The notes beneath the pieces are model-generated. The model was not told the origin of the DNA and searched no databases. It saw nothing but the letters and a program-made list of their open reading frames with translations. Below, in pieces: positions 56,464 through 63,686 of a DNA stretch of 63,686 bases (position 1 is its first letter; every line of letters begins with the position of its first letter). The translations under genes and the position numbers were made by a program. The stretch comes from Candidatus Hydrogenedentota bacterium (GTDB lineage Bacteria; Hydrogenedentota; Hydrogenedentia; Hydrogenedentales; SLHB01): the NCBI GenBank assembly GCA_016215105.1, contig JACRLJ010000118.1, positions 9,042 through 72,727 of the forward strand, read 5' to 3'.

Positions 56464-57792
56464 ATGGACATTTCCCGGCGGTCTTTTCTCGGTGCATCGG
56501 CGGCAGTTGTTGCGGGCACAATGGTCCGTGGCGCCGCTTTCGGCGCGAATGCAAAAATCGGAGTGTGCTGCATCGGCATAAATGGACGAGGTGGTTCGCA
56601 CATTAAGGCGTTTTCCGAGTCCGAAGCGTCGGAGGTCGTCGCGTTGTGCGATGTGGACAAGAAAGTGCTTGAGAAAGCCGGGGCTGCGCTCGCGGAGAAG
56701 ACCGGCAAGAAGCCGAAGCTGTACGTTGACATGCGTGAGGCTTTCGCGGATAAGTCCATCGATGCGGTGAGTATCGCGACCCCCAATCACTGGCATTCGC
56801 TTGCGACCGTGTGGGCCTGTCAGGCGGGAAAAGATGTCTACGTCGAGAAGCCCATGGCGCATAGTTTCTGGGAAGGCCAGCAGTGCGTCAACGCGGCGAA
56901 GAAGTTCAAGCGCATCGTCCAGCACGGCACCCAACAACGCTCCGACCCGAAGCGAATTCGTGACATGCAGTTGCTCCACGAAGGCAAGCTGATTGGGCCG
57001 GTCGTGCATGCGCGCGGCTATGTGTATAAGAATGGCAACCGGGTGGACATCGGCAAGGGAAAGCCCGGCAAGGCGCCCGAGAGCCTTGACTACAATCTTT
57101 GGCTTGGCCCTGCGAAGGAACGCCCCTGGATGGCGCGCGAAGGCGGCGACCCCGGCCTCCCCAAGGACGGCGGTCTGTTTGTCCACTACAACTGGCATTG
57201 GTTCTGGGATTTCGGCAACGGCGAAAGCGGAAATCAAGGTGTCCACGAGATGGACGTGGCGGCGTGGGCGGCGAACAAAGGTCTTCCGGTGCGCGTATCC
57301 AGCACGGGTGGCCGCTATAAATGGAAAGACGATGGCGAGACCCCCAACACGCAGGCCATGCACTTCACCTACGCCGACGGGACCATGTTGACCTTCGAGG
57401 TGCGCAATCTTGGATCGTTTCCGGAGGGGGGCGACGATGACTGCGCCAACAGCGCCTTCGGAACGGACGGCTATTGGGTGAAAGGCAAAGGGTTTTTCGA
57501 TTACAAACGCAAGCCGATTCCCGTTCCGGATAGCGCCGCGCTGCCTCCGTCAAAGGGTCCGTTCGAGAATTTCCTTGCAGCGGTGAAGAGCCGGAAGTGG
57601 GAAGACATCTACGGCAATCCCGAAGAAGCGTTCACTTCGTGCGCTCATATCCACCTCGGCAACATCGCCTATCGTCTTCAGAAGTCACTCGTGTTTGATC
57701 CCGCGGCCAGCAAATTCAAAGGTGACAGAAAAGCTACGAAGATGCTGAAGGACAACTATCGCAAGCCTTTTGTAGTGCCTGAGATTGCTTAG
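56464..57792 (+). CDS. Tat-exported Gfo/Idh/MocA-family oxidoreductase
   Basis: 442 residues from an ATG after GAGGTGA. The Tat signal is SRRSFLGASAAVVAG. Rossmann motif GVCCIGINGRGGSHI, then SIATPNHWHSLATVWACQAGKDVYVEKPMAHS with the EKP lysine. The C-terminal region has GGLFVHYNWHWFWDFGNGESGNQGVHEMDVAAW, typical of the planctomycete-type export subfamily, where NAD(P) is probably bound before export. Substrate unknown; neighbours (GH116, GH4) suggest sugar oxidation. Confidence 0.92.
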   Translation: MDISRRSFLGASAAVVAGTMVRGAAFGANAKIGVCCIGINGRGGSHIKAFSESEASEVVALCDVDKKVLEKAGAALAEKTGKKPKLYVDMREAFADKSIDAVSIATPNHWHSLATVWACQAGKDVYVEKPMAHSFWEGQQCVNAAKKFKRIVQHGTQQRSDPKRIRDMQLLHEGKLIGPVVHARGYVYKNGNRVDIGKGKPGKAPESLDYNLWLGPAKERPWMAREGGDPGLPKDGGLFVHYNWHWFWDFGNGESGNQGVHEMDVAAWAANKGLPVRVSSTGGRYKWKDDGETPNTQAMHFTYADGTMLTFEVRNLGSFPEGGDDDCANSAFGTDGYWVKGKGFFDYKRKPIPVPDSAALPPSKGPFENFLAAVKSRKWEDIYGNPEEAFTSCAHIHLGNIAYRLQKSLVFDPAASKFKGDRKATKMLKDNYRKPFVVPEIA

Positions 57793-57824
57793 AGCCTCTA
57801 CCCGCCGGGGTGGTCGGCGAAAAT

Positions 57825-57887
57825 GTAGCGCCGGCTTCCAGCCGGCAAAGTTCGATCCGTACATTGCCGGCTGGAAACCGGCGTTAC
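57825..57887. repeat. 24-bp inverted repeat (REP-like)
   Basis: Left arm 57825-57848 and right arm 57864-57887 are complementary at 22 of 24 positions around a 15-base loop; each arm itself contains GCCGGCTTCCAGCCGGC-type symmetry. It lies 33 bases after an oxidoreductase gene. A different family from the CCCACGGC palindromes. Confidence 0.65.
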
Positions 57888-57974
57888 GTCCGGCGAACAA
57901 CATGTTTTGTCAGAAGTTGTTGGGAGTTTGAGGCATTCTTCGAATCAGACGCGCGAATCTAAGGACGTAGACGG

Positions 57975-58928
57975 TTGCCAAAAGACGAGTCACTGGCACA
58001 TTCTGAAAACAGCCCCGGCGTAGTCTTGACGCGCCGGGGCTTCCTGTACACGCCCTTTGTCGCGCTTGCCGTGCAATTGGCGGGCGCGCGGGAGTCCTGG
58101 GGCGCGCTAAGGAAGCCGCTCCGATTCGGTATCGTCACCGACTGTCACTATGCAGACCGCGAGGCCAAGGGGTCTCGATGTTACCGTGAATCATTGCCGA
58201 AGCTCTGCGAATGCGTCGATCTGATGAATCAGCAGCGCGTCGAGTTTCTGATCGAACTCGGGGACTTCAAGGATCAGGATGATCCGCCCGCCGTCGAGCG
58301 GACCCTGGCCTATCTGCGCCGCGTCGAAACGGAATTCCGGCGCTTTCGCGGACGACGCTATCATGTCCTGGGCAACCACGACATGGACAGCCTGTCAAAG
58401 GCGCAATTCCTGGCCGAGATCAAGAACACCCGAATCCCCGCGAACCGCAGCCACTATTCGTTCAACGCCCAGGGCCTGCGCGGGATCGTGTTGGACGCCA
58501 ATTACAGCGGTGACGGCTCGGACTATGACCGGGGCAAATTCGACTGGACGGACGCAAACGTCCCGAGCGCTCAACTGGCCTGGCTCGCGAAAGAGCTGGA
58601 CGCCGCGCCCAGCCCCGTGGTGGTCTTCGTTCACCAACGGTTAGATGGCGTCGGCGACGTGTTTGTAAAGAATGCGGCCGAGGTACGCGCGGTGCTGGAG
58701 CGGAGCGGCAAAGTACAGGCCGTGTTTCACGGCCACCATCACGATGGCGCGTACAGCAAAATCAACGAGATTCACTACTATACGTTGAAAGCGGTCGTCG
58801 TGGGTTCCGGCGCCGAGAGTAATTCCTACGCCGTCGTCGAGATTACCCCCGCCGGCGCGATGACGATCACGGGGTTTCGCCGGGCGGTCAGCGCGGAATT
58901 CGCGCCGCGTCCTTCGGGGCTCGGTTAA
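57975..58928 (+). CDS. Tat-exported calcineurin-like metallophosphoesterase
   Basis: 317 residues, TTG start with AAGGA upstream. The Tat-like motif TRRGFLYTPFVALAV begins near residue 19. All five metallophosphoesterase motifs are present: DCHYAD (DxH), ELGDFKD (GDxx), LGNHDMDS (GNHD), VFVHQRLDG and FHGHHHDG (GHxH). Two-metal phosphatase or phosphodiesterase acting outside the cytoplasm; substrate not visible. Related proteins occur beside glycan-degradation genes in planctomycete-like bacteria. Confidence 0.92.
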   Translation: MPKDESLAHSENSPGVVLTRRGFLYTPFVALAVQLAGARESWGALRKPLRFGIVTDCHYADREAKGSRCYRESLPKLCECVDLMNQQRVEFLIELGDFKDQDDPPAVERTLAYLRRVETEFRRFRGRRYHVLGNHDMDSLSKAQFLAEIKNTRIPANRSHYSFNAQGLRGIVLDANYSGDGSDYDRGKFDWTDANVPSAQLAWLAKELDAAPSPVVVFVHQRLDGVGDVFVKNAAEVRAVLERSGKVQAVFHGHHHDGAYSKINEIHYYTLKAVVVGSGAESNSYAVVEITPAGAMTITGFRRAVSAEFAPRPSGLG

Positions 58929-58940
58929 CGCGCCACAAAA

Positions 58941-59420
58941 CTACCCCGTGATCTTTCCCGCGTGGACTTGGCATATCGCGATCGCCAGAGCATCGGCCGC
59001 GTCATCGGGTTTGGGAAGCTCATCGAGGTTCAACAGAATCTTTACCATCTCCTGGACCTGACGCTTCGCGGCCTTGCCATAGCCCACGACGGCGTTCTTA
59101 ACTTCGAGGGGACTGAACTCGCCGATGGGTTTGCCTGCCAGCGCCGCCGTGACGGCGATCACGCCGCGCGCCTGCGCGACCGAGATGCCCGTCGTGACGT
59201 TCTGGGAGAAGTAGATCTTCTCGATGGCGACCGCGTCGGGATGGTGAAGGTCGAGCAGACGCTGGCACTCTTCGAAAATGGTCTTGAGACGTATTGCGAA
59301 AGGCGCGCCGGCTGGGGTCGCGATGACGCCGTGCGCCACGTGATGGAGCCGAGACCCCTTGTTCTCGACCACGCCGTAGCCCGTGGTCGCGGTGCCCGGG
59401 TCAAACCCAAGGACACGCAT
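58941..59420 (-). CDS. ruvC: Holliday junction resolvase RuvC
   Basis: 159 residues. Catalytic acids Asp7 (FDPGTATTG), Glu67 (AIEKIYFSQN), Asp140 and Asp143 (DDAADALAIA) are all conserved in the RNase H-like fold, at nearly the same positions as in E. coli RuvC. It cuts four-way DNA junctions with RuvAB. GGGAGG precedes the ATG. The gene lies 42 bases after yebC; yebC-ruvC linkage is common in bacteria, though ruvA and ruvB are not here. Confidence 0.97.
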   Translation of the reverse strand: MRVLGFDPGTATTGYGVVENKGSRLHHVAHGVIATPAGAPFAIRLKTIFEECQRLLDLHHPDAVAIEKIYFSQNVTTGISVAQARGVIAVTAALAGKPIGEFSPLEVKNAVVGYGKAAKRQVQEMVKILLNLDELPKPDDAADALAIAICQVHAGKITG

Positions 59421-59462
59421 CGAGAGGCCTCCCGCTATCCGCAGCGCGTCGTATACGCGCCG

Positions 59463-60212
59463 TCATTCCTCCATGGCCGCGGCCATGGCCTCATCAGAAA
59501 TGTCAAAATTGGCGTAGACGTTTTGCACGTCGTCGTGGTCTTCGAGTTGTTCCAACAGACGCAACACCGACGCGGCGGTCTTCCCCTCGCACTTTACCGT
59601 GTTCTTCGGCACCATTGTTTGCGTCGCGTTGTCTACTTTCAGGCCCATCTTCTGCAAGGCTTCCGACACCGCGTGCAGTTGGGTCGGGTCCGTCGAAATC
59701 TCGAACGCATCGCCGTCCGTGTCCACGTCCTCCGCGCCTGCCTCGATCGCCTTCTCGAATATCTCATCGTCGCTGCACGTCTTTTGAACGGTGATCACGC
59801 CTTTCTTCTCGAAATTCCACGAGACCGCCCCGCTCGCGGCCATGCTGCCTCCGCTGCGATCCAGCACGTGGCGAATTTCCGCGACGGTTCGATTCTTGTT
59901 ATCCGTGAGCACGTCAACAATCACCGCGACCCCGCCCGCCGCGTAACCCTCATAGCGCACGTCTTCGTATGTCACGCCGGGAAGCTCGCCGGTGCCTTTC
60001 TTAATGGCGCGGTCGACATTGTCGCTGGGCATGTTCTGGGCGCGCGCGGCCAGCAACACGGTGCGCAAGCGCGGATTGCCCGCGGGATCACCCCCGCCCA
60101 GCTTCGCGGCGACGGTGATTTCCTTGGCAAATTTCGAGAAAATCTTGCCGCGCTTGGCGTCCAACGCGCCTTTTTTGCGCTTGATGGTGCTCCATTTTGA
60201 GTGACCGGACAT
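59463..60212 (-). CDS. yebC: YebC/TACO1-family protein
   Basis: 249 residues. The ATG at 60212 gives the family start MSGHSKWSTIKRKKGALDAKRGK; longer frames upstream run into the 9-nt repeat tract. Conserved blocks: FSKFAKEITVAAKLGG, DPAGNPRLRTVLLAARAQNMPSDNVDRAI, YEGYAAGGVAVIVDVLTDNKNRTVAEIRHVL. The family was annotated as transcriptional regulators and is also linked to translation through difficult stretches such as polyproline. Likely first gene of yebC-ruvC. Confidence 0.96.
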   Translation of the reverse strand: MSGHSKWSTIKRKKGALDAKRGKIFSKFAKEITVAAKLGGGDPAGNPRLRTVLLAARAQNMPSDNVDRAIKKGTGELPGVTYEDVRYEGYAAGGVAVIVDVLTDNKNRTVAEIRHVLDRSGGSMAASGAVSWNFEKKGVITVQKTCSDDEIFEKAIEAGAEDVDTDGDAFEISTDPTQLHAVSEALQKMGLKVDNATQTMVPKNTVKCEGKTAASVLRLLEQLEDHDDVQNVYANFDISDEAMAAAMEE

Positions 60213-60326
60213 GGATAAACCGCTCCCGTATAGGCCGTTACAGCCGTGCTCATGGTTGTGTGAATTACGCGTTACTATATCAGAATCCCGCCATTGTGCG
60301 CAATGGCGATGCGCGTGTCCGCGCGT

Positions 60327-60389
60327 GTCTGACAGGTCTGACAAGTCCGACCGGTCAGACAAGTTGGACAGATCCGATAGGTTAGGCAG
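60327..60389. repeat. Degenerate 9-nt tandem array
   Basis: Seven consecutive 9-mers of the form GTCYGACAR: GTCTGACAG, GTCTGACAA, GTCCGACCG, GTCAGACAA, then three more diverged units. It lies between divergent yebC and a UroD-family gene. Two units of the same type occur at 9871-9888. The array is not CRISPR: units have no spacers. Confidence 0.75.
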
Positions 60390-60511
60390 TTGTATTCGAT
60401 TTGATTGCGCGGCGCTTCCCTTATACTCTGGCGGCGCCGGGGAATCCCGGAAAACTCTAGTGTTGCACACGTACATTTTGGGATCACTCTCGAACGAGAG
60501 ATGGGGTATTC

Positions 60512-61501
60512 ATGAAATCAGGACAGGACATTCGCGGGCAGGCAGAGACCCCACGGCAGCGCTTTATCGCCGCGCTCGAACGGAAACCGCTTACCGGCCG
60601 CGTGCCGCATTTCGAACTGGTGTTCTTTCTGACGATGGAGGCGTTCGGTAAGATCCACCCCAGCCAGCGCGGGTACCATCAGTGGCAGCAAATGACCGAA
60701 ACCGAGCGTCAGTTGCACCGCAATGAAATGGCGGACATCTACATCATGACCGCGCGGCGGTACGAGCACAGCGCCATTTTCCTGCACCCCAATCCCGGCG
60801 GCTGGGACGAGACGTTCCGGCTGATCGATCTCGTGCGCGAGAAATCCGGGGACGAGTTCTTCCTGATGCTGCACGGCGACGCGACCTACGGCATTCCGAA
60901 CGGCGACAAGATGGTCGAGTTCTCGACGTGGCTTTACGAACATTGCGACGAGGCCAAGGACGAGGCCCAGCGCAACGTGGACAATCAACTTGATGACGCG
61001 CGGAAAGTGGCCGAGCACGGCGGTCTGGATGGATTTGCGCTGTGTAGCGACTACTGCCTTAATACCGGCCCCTTCCTCAGCCCAGAAATGTTTTCCGAAC
61101 TCGTGACGCCCTACTTGAAGCAGGTAGTCGCGGGGCAAATGGAACTGGGCTTCTACGTCATCAAACACACCGACGGCAACATCATGCCGATTCTGGACCA
61201 GTTGGTCAGCGCGAAACCGCATGCGCTGCACTCGCTCGATCCGCAAGGTGGGGTGGACATCGCCGAGGTCAAACGCCTCTACGGCGATCAGCTTTGCCTC
61301 ATCGGCAATGTCAACTGCGGCCTCCTGCAATCCGGCACGGAAGACCAGGTCATCGAATCCGCCCGCTACTGCCTGCGCCACGGCATGCCCGGCGGCGGTT
61401 ACATCTTTTCCACAAGCAACTGCGCCTACACCGGCCTCCCCCTCGGGCGCTACGAGCTGATGTGGAAAGTCTGGCACGAGGAAGGGATATACTCAGCATA
61501 A
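60512..61501 (+). CDS. UroD-family methyltransferase-like protein
   Basis: 329 residues. N-terminus PRQRFIAALERKPLTGRVPHFEL is UroD-like; the fold continues through GFALCSDYCLNTGPFLSPEMFSELVTPYLK and LIGNVNCGLLQSGTEDQV. At the zinc-motif position it has KHTDGNI (His219, Asp221), like the paralogue at 22316. Not next to a corrinoid protein, so its methyl donor or substrate must be encoded elsewhere. GAGAGATGGGG precedes the ATG. Confidence 0.85.
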   Translation: MKSGQDIRGQAETPRQRFIAALERKPLTGRVPHFELVFFLTMEAFGKIHPSQRGYHQWQQMTETERQLHRNEMADIYIMTARRYEHSAIFLHPNPGGWDETFRLIDLVREKSGDEFFLMLHGDATYGIPNGDKMVEFSTWLYEHCDEAKDEAQRNVDNQLDDARKVAEHGGLDGFALCSDYCLNTGPFLSPEMFSELVTPYLKQVVAGQMELGFYVIKHTDGNIMPILDQLVSAKPHALHSLDPQGGVDIAEVKRLYGDQLCLIGNVNCGLLQSGTEDQVIESARYCLRHGMPGGGYIFSTSNCAYTGLPLGRYELMWKVWHEEGIYSA

Positions 61502-61621
61502 ACGTGGCGCAAACGGATCGGAAGGGCCAACGTTCCCACCGTAGGCGCGACACGAACGGGACGGGAGGGCGGACGTAATCATCCGCCGGGCTTCGCGGAC
61601 CGGCACGCGAAAGGCGCACAC

Positions 61622-62581
61622 ATGAACCCTGAACACACTGCCAGTTCGTTGTTGGAGCGCATCGATAGGAATCGGATCGAGCATTGCATCCGCTACCTCG
61701 CGCAGGACCCGTTGCCGTGCCGGCGGCTGAATTACACCGTGCCGGGCCGCGACAAATGCACGCTGTACGAAGCGGACGATTTCATCCGCGGCGAACTGCG
61801 GAACTGCGGCTACCCGATTGAAGAGACAGCCGTCGAAGTGCAGGCATTCGGAAGGGATGTGACCAAACCCCTCGCCCACCAATATACCGGGCCAAATCCG
61901 AGCGATCCCTGGTACACTGCCTACAACCTTTGCGCAAAGAAGACCGGAATCGTTGCGCCGGAGGAAGTCGTGGTCGTGGTGGCGCACAAGGATTCTCAAA
62001 GCTGGATGGATTGCGGCCCCGGCGCGTATGACAACGCTTCTGGTACCGCCGCGGCGCTCGAGATCGCGCGCGTTCTGAGCGAATATCCCTCCCATCGCAG
62101 CCTCGGGTTTCTCTTCTGCAATGAGGAACATACTCCCTGGACCAGCGTCGTGGCCGCCCAAGAATTAGCCGCATCGTCGCTGAAGACCGTCGCGGCGCTC
62201 AACTTGGATAGTCTCGGCGGAAAATCGGAAGAGGATATTCGCGCCGGCATAAAGACGTGCTCGACACGATTCACTACGCCCGAAGGCGAAGTGATTGCGG
62301 ATCTCATGGGGCGCCTAAACTACGAGCGCGGCATTGGTTTGACACACCGCAAGTACCGCTGCGAACGCCCCAATGACGACGACGGCTCCTTCGTCAACGC
62401 GGGCATTCCCGCCGCCGTCATGGTCGTCGGGTCATTCCCCTACGCCGATCCCAACTATCACACGGAGAACGACACCTTCGCCAACGTGGACATACAAAAC
62501 GTCTATCTGTCCGCCCAGCTCGCGCTGACCACAGTCCTCCACCTGGATCGCCATGGCGTGAACACCGGATACCTCAGCTAG
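61622..62581 (+). CDS. M28-family zinc peptidase
   Basis: 319 residues without a signal peptide. Two-zinc ligand set: His122 (VVAHKDSQ), Asp137 bridging (GAYDNASGTAA), catalytic Glu168-Glu169 (CNEEHTPW), Asp196 (LNLDSLGG) and His280 (YHTENDTFANVD). Aminopeptidase-type exopeptidase; the substrate may be peptides or a cyclase-type amide. No obvious partner gene. Confidence 0.9.
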   Translation: MNPEHTASSLLERIDRNRIEHCIRYLAQDPLPCRRLNYTVPGRDKCTLYEADDFIRGELRNCGYPIEETAVEVQAFGRDVTKPLAHQYTGPNPSDPWYTAYNLCAKKTGIVAPEEVVVVVAHKDSQSWMDCGPGAYDNASGTAAALEIARVLSEYPSHRSLGFLFCNEEHTPWTSVVAAQELAASSLKTVAALNLDSLGGKSEEDIRAGIKTCSTRFTTPEGEVIADLMGRLNYERGIGLTHRKYRCERPNDDDGSFVNAGIPAAVMVVGSFPYADPNYHTENDTFANVDIQNVYLSAQLALTTVLHLDRHGVNTGYLS

Positions 62582-62623
62582 TGTATTGAGTCACAGATGA
62601 ATCCGACGCGTCCCACATGTCAA

Positions 62624-62729
62624 GCGCCGCAATAGCCCCGGCAGGGGCGTTAGAAGGTAGCCCACGGCGTGAGCCGTGGGCACGCGTCGCCCCGCCGTTA
62701 GCCCCGGCAGGGGCGTAAGAACTCCTGCC
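62624..62729. repeat. REP-like palindromes downstream of transposase copy 1
   Basis: Two hairpin types alternate: AGCCCCGGCAGGGGCGT and CCCACGGC-GTGA-GCCGTGGG. The block repeats, with single-base changes, next to copy 2 at 63430-63533. REP-type palindromes beside a Y1 transposase match the known RAYT/REP association. Confidence 0.8.
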
Positions 62730-63182
62730 TCACTCCCAAAGATATTTCGGATCGTATTCGATTCCGTGACGCTTCAATAGCGCCACTTATTCCTCTTCGA
62801 ACGAAACCGTCTTGTGATGTTCTTCCTGTGTCTGGATGTATTGGAATAGCTTCTGCCGGTTCGATTCGCTCACGCTGAATAGGCCGTAACCGGATTGCCA
62901 TGCGAATTCCGTGCGATGGGGCCATCTCTCATGCACCCAACGCGACGAATTGGTCTTGAGCACGCGGAGCACATCCGCGGGCGTTCTCGTGGCGGGCATT
63001 CCCACGAGTAGATGCACGTGGTCGATCATGCCGTTGACGATGATGGGTTTCCCGCCCAATTCGCGAATGATTCCGCCCATGTACGCAAACAGGTCGGACC
63101 GGATTTCCTCGGCGATGTACGGTTTGCGGCGCTTGGTTCCGAAGATCATGTGGGTGAGGAGATTCACGAAGCTGTGCGCCAT
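62730..63182 (-). mobile_element. REP-associated Y1 (IS200/IS605-like) transposase, copy 1, truncated by a nonsense codon
   Basis: The open part (63182 to the TAA at 62787-62789) encodes 131 residues with HUH motif DHVHLL (His55, His57) and catalytic Tyr115 (QYIQTQEEHH). The frame beyond the TAA still reads VALLKRHGIEYDPKYLWE and ends at a TGA at 62730, which matches the usual C-terminus of the family and the intact C-terminus in copy 2. So one codon (Tyr TAC to TAA) removes about 19 residues. The nuclease core is intact, so it may or may not still act. Single-strand DNA transposase that processes REP hairpins. Confidence 0.85.
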
Positions 63183-63227
63183 TTTTTCCGCCCATTCCAG
63201 GGCCGCCCAGTGTCGAGGTTGCCCCCG

Positions 63228-63533
63228 TTTTGCCCATGGCTCGCGCCGTGGACTACTTTCTTACGCCCCATCCGGGGCTAACCGGTGTTGGGATGGTTCT
63301 CCTTTTCCCACGGCTTACGCCGTGGGCTACCTTCTTGCGCCCCATCCGGGGCTACAAAGACAAGTGTGCATTGTTCAGGCGATATCCGGTTTCCCACGGC
63401 TTGAGCCGCGGGTACACATCGTCCGCCCCCCTCCGCCAGCCCCGGTAGGGGCGTCAGCGGGTAGCCCACGGCGTGAGCCGTGGGCACGCGTCGCCCCGCC
63501 GTTAGCCCCGGTAGGGGCGTAAGAACTCCTGCC
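63228..63533. repeat. REP-like palindrome cluster between the two transposase copies
   Basis: At least six palindromes of the CCCACGGCnnnnGCCGTGGG and GCCCCnnnnGGGGC types in both orientations (for example CCCACGGC-TTAC-GCCGTGGG near 63319-63338). The part at 63430-63533 is a near-copy of 62640-62729. Confidence 0.8.
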
Positions 63534-63686
63534 TCACTCCCATAGATATTTTGGACCGTATTCGATTCCGTGACGCTTCAGTAGCGCCACGTATTCATCC
63601 TCGAACGAAACCGTCTTGTGATGTTCTTCCTATGTCTGGATGTATTGGAATAGCTTCTGCCGGTTCGATTCGCTGACGCTGAATAG
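63534..63686 (-). pseudogene. REP-associated Y1 transposase, copy 2 (5' end outside window), with in-frame TAG
   Basis: Reads the same as copy 1 up to the catalytic Tyr (LFQYIQT), then a TAG at 63630-63632 replaces the Gln codon just after it (Gln119 in copy 1 numbering). After the TAG the frame is open to the normal C-terminus (FEDEYVALLKRHGIEYGPKYLWE, TGA at 63534-63536). The offset to copy 1 is 804 bases, so a whole unit with its repeats seems to be tandemly duplicated. Confidence 0.85.

Noticed and set aside
60327-60389. CRISPR array
   Set aside because: Units are 9 bases, directly adjacent and without spacers; no cas genes are in the window.
1-63686. tRNA, rRNA or known riboswitch genes
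   Set aside because: No cloverleaf with a GGTTC-type T-loop and acceptor stem, no rRNA-like sequence, and no recognisable cobalamin or other riboswitch core was found by reading; a covariance-model scan would be decisive.

Overview
The window is a GC-rich bacterial chromosome segment, densely coded with short intergenic gaps. The gene families resemble those of Hydrogenedentota or planctomycete-like (PVC-type) bacteria: several UroD-type methyltransferase paralogues, Tat-exported Gfo/Idh/MocA and DUF1501 proteins, many secreted glycosidases, and 9-nt tandem repeats. No rRNA, tRNA or marker phylogeny is available here, so the taxonomic placement is an inference.

Layout. 1-3.9 kb: a secreted beta-propeller glycosidase-like gene cut by the left edge, a GH5 glycosidase and an ankyrin protein. 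4-11 kb: DUF1501, HtpG, DUF2007, an RluA-type pseudouridine synthase and an Idh/MocA dehydrogenase. 11.3-17.4 kb: a near-consensus sigma-54 promoter, a small unknown gene overlapping by ATGA, a 1681-residue pyruvate:ferredoxin oxidoreductase-like protein ending in a fused ferredoxin, and an RnfD-like remnant with a terminator. 17.6-23.3 kb: a methanol/corrinoid methyltransferase module (MtaB, MtaC and two UroD-family proteins on the minus strand, a third on the plus strand). 23.7-35.6 kb: a cyclic-nucleotide-binding-domain protein followed by a group 3d (Hox) NAD-linked [NiFe] hydrogenase and its maturation genes, hoxEFUYHW-hypABFCDE; hypE is disrupted by an internal deletion with frameshift. 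35.7-36.9 kb: YceI and a MarR regulator. 37-43.7 kb: soluble PAS histidine kinase, sigma-54 activator, Pta, AckA and a CheY-like protein, all on the minus strand. 44-48.5 kb: secreted six-hairpin glycosidase-like protein, VapBC and a compact type II restriction-modification pair. 48.6-58.9 kb: GH4, HEAT-repeat protein, GH116, Tat-exported Idh/MocA and metallophosphoesterase. 58.9-62.6 kb: RuvC, YebC, a fourth UroD-like protein and an M28 peptidase. 62.6 kb to the end: two tandem copies of a REP-associated (IS200/IS605-like) Y1 transposase unit, each carrying a different nonsense lesion, embedded in REP-like palindromes.

How the parts may work together (inference). PFOR gives acetyl-CoA and reduced ferredoxin; Pta-AckA turns acetyl-CoA into acetate and ATP; the Hox hydrogenase balances NAD(P)H with H2; MtaBC plus UroD-type methyltransferases feed or remove methyl groups through a corrinoid carrier. 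Sigma-54-like promoter sequences lie in front of the PFOR, pta-ackA and hydrogenase operons, and a sigma-54 activator with its likely kinase is encoded next to pta. A local fermentative or methyl-metabolism regulon is therefore the main hypothesis from this window.
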